From the NCBI GenBank assembly GCA_017440445.1, contig JAFSHE010000137.1:1-7304 (forward strand): a stretch of DNA of 7,304 nt, read 5' to 3'. Source of the DNA: Oscillospiraceae bacterium (lineage in GTDB: Bacteria > Bacillota_A > Clostridia > Oscillospirales > Ruminococcaceae). Both the position numbers and the translations under genes were made by a program. How positions within the stretch are numbered: the first letter of the stretch is position 1; each line of letters starts with the position of its first letter. Of the stretch, positions 6,336 through 7,304 are shown piece by piece. The notes under the pieces are model-generated. The model ran no database searches, was not told the DNA's origin, and saw nothing but the letters and a program-made list of their open reading frames with translations.

Positions 6336-7304
6336 ATGAAATTCAGAAGAATCATGGCGAGCATCCTTGCAGCAAGCACAATGCTTTCTTTCGCAGCATG
6401 CTCCGGCAATGAAACATCCGGCACATCTTCCACAAGCGATGCTGGCAACACTTCCACATCTGACACTTCCAAGACTGACACATCCGATGCAGGTACATCT
6501 ACATCCACATCCGATGCAGGCACCACTGAGAAGCTGACACTGAAGGTACTTACATGCCGTACTGACCGTGTTGAGGATGGTTCTCTCGACGAGTACACAG
6601 ACGCTTTCGAGGCTGCTAACAACTGTATCGTTGAGTACCAGGGCTACACCGACTACGAGAGCGATGTTTCCACAATGATGAACACAACCGAGTACGGTGA
6701 CGTTCTGATGATCCCCGGCACAGTTAAGCTTGCTGATCTGGGCAACTTCTTCGAGCCCCTCGGCACATACGACGAGATGAGCCAGAAGTACAACTGGGTA
6801 GACGCTAAGATGTATGACAACACTGTATACGGTCTTCCTATCTGGGGCGGCGTATCCGGCGGTATCTGCTACAACAAGAGAATCTGGTCTGAGGCTGGCG
6901 TTACAGAGCTTCCCAAGACTCCTGAGGAGTTCCTCGCAGCTCTGAAGCTCATCGAGCAGAACACAGACGCTATTCCCTACTACACCAACTACGCTGACGC
7001 TTCCTGGACACTGGTTCAGTGGGCAGCACTTGTAAACTCCGCTTCCGGTAGCTCCACATACGAGCAGGATATCCTGAAGGCTAAGAGAGATCTCTTCGTT
7101 GACGGCGACGCTTACTACGAGGTATACGAGCTGATGTTCGATATCTTCAGCGATCCCACACTCATCGAGGAAGATCCTATGACACCCGACTGGGAAGGCT
7201 GCAAGAAGGCTATCAACGACGGTAAGATCGCAACAATGGTAATGGGCTCCTGGGCTGTTTCTCAGTTCAAGGAAGCTGGCGAGAACCCTGATGATATCGG
7301 CTAC
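6336..7304 (+). CDS. Extracellular solute-binding lipoprotein of a carbohydrate ABC transporter (family 1), C-terminus beyond window
   Basis: The first 323 codons are present and the frame is still open at the edge; family members usually run beyond 400 residues. A charged MKFRR start and hydrophobic stretch lead to a lipobox FAAC, so C22 should be lipidated and the protein anchored on the outer face of the membrane. Residues 23-66 are a low-complexity Ser/Thr/Asp/Gly linker with three SDAG units. The binding domain starts near 67 (LTLKVLTCRTD). Family landmarks are ICYNKRIWSEAGVTELPKTPEEF (177-199), matching the YNK-F--AG---PPKTW-E block, and GKIATMVMGSWAVSQF (296-311). It would capture sugars or oligosaccharides for an importer whose permease genes probably lie downstream off-window. 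ATG at 6336 has AGGAGG nine bases upstream. Codons are strongly biased (TAC, AAC, GAC, ATC, AAG), which suggests high expression. The sugar cannot be named. Confidence 0.9.
   Translation, partial: MKFRRIMASILAASTMLSFAACSGNETSGTSSTSDAGNTSTSDTSKTDTSDAGTSTSTSDAGTTEKLTLKVLTCRTDRVEDGSLDEYTDAFEAANNCIVEYQGYTDYESDVSTMMNTTEYGDVLMIPGTVKLADLGNFFEPLGTYDEMSQKYNWVDAKMYDNTVYGLPIWGGVSGGICYNKRIWSEAGVTELPKTPEEFLAALKLIEQNTDAIPYYTNYADASWTLVQWAALVNSASGSSTYEQDILKAKRDLFVDGDAYYEVYELMFDIFSDPTLIEEDPMTPDWEGCKKAINDGKIATMVMGSWAVSQFKEAGENPDDIGY
6479..6520 (+). repeat. 15-base direct repeat in the lipoprotein linker coding sequence
   Basis: CACATCCGATGCAGG occurs at 6479-6493 and again, identically, at 6506-6520, 27 bases (nine codons) apart, so it stays in frame and encodes TSDAG twice. 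Near-identical TSDAG coding with other codons lies at about 6432-6445. This suggests the linker grew by in-frame duplication and may vary in length between strains. Confidence 0.7.

Noticed and set aside
6290..6622. Minus-strand 110-codon frame with repeated PASDV units
   Set aside because: It is the reverse reading of the Ser/Thr/Asp linker of the lipoprotein; the repeats come from the linker codons.

Overview
The window looks like chromosomal DNA of an anaerobic Gram-positive Clostridia, most likely Ruminococcus or a close relative (Oscillospiraceae). This rests on strong AGGAGG-type ribosome sites, AT-rich intergenic DNA with good sigma-A-type promoters, a sugar-binding lipoprotein with a Ser/Thr/Asp linker, a LytTR/GHKL two-component pair, and a PBP1-GGDEF fusion of a kind I associate with gut Firmicutes. 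The genus is an inference from protein style, not from a marker gene.

Layout: (1) Bases 1-1955, minus strand: the first 651 codons of a large protein that runs off the left edge. It has a LacI-like sugar-binding (PBP1) domain without a DNA-binding domain, a middle region, and a degenerate GGDEF domain. (2) Bases 1956-2168: a divergent intergenic region with a promoter in each direction and a palindrome over the leftward -35 box. (3) Bases 2169-3800, plus strand: a tight two-gene operon, a PlsC-type acyltransferase then a diacylglycerol-kinase-family lipid kinase, both expected to make phosphatidic acid. The acyltransferase appears to start at an ATA codon. (4) Bases 3833-3859: a strong hairpin that can terminate both converging operons. 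(5) Bases 3883-5924, minus strand: a LytTR response regulator followed by an AgrC-like membrane histidine kinase, overlapping by ATGA. No peptide-precursor or processing gene is visible beside them. (6) Bases 5925-6335: a 411-base divergent regulatory region with a promoter each way, an exactly repeated 12-mer, and several palindromes. (7) Bases 6336 to the right edge, plus strand: the first 323 codons of a family 1 extracellular solute-binding lipoprotein of a carbohydrate ABC transporter.

How they fit: the outer genes are both sugar-sensing or sugar-binding proteins, and the two central modules handle membrane lipid synthesis and signal transduction. The two-component operon is divergent from the transporter gene and shares its upstream DNA, so control of sugar uptake by that pair is a reasonable hypothesis, but it is not shown. 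I see no rRNA, tRNA, CRISPR array, insertion sequence or phage gene. The most unusual points are the ATA start, the PBP1-degenerate-GGDEF architecture, and the symmetric sites around the transporter promoter.
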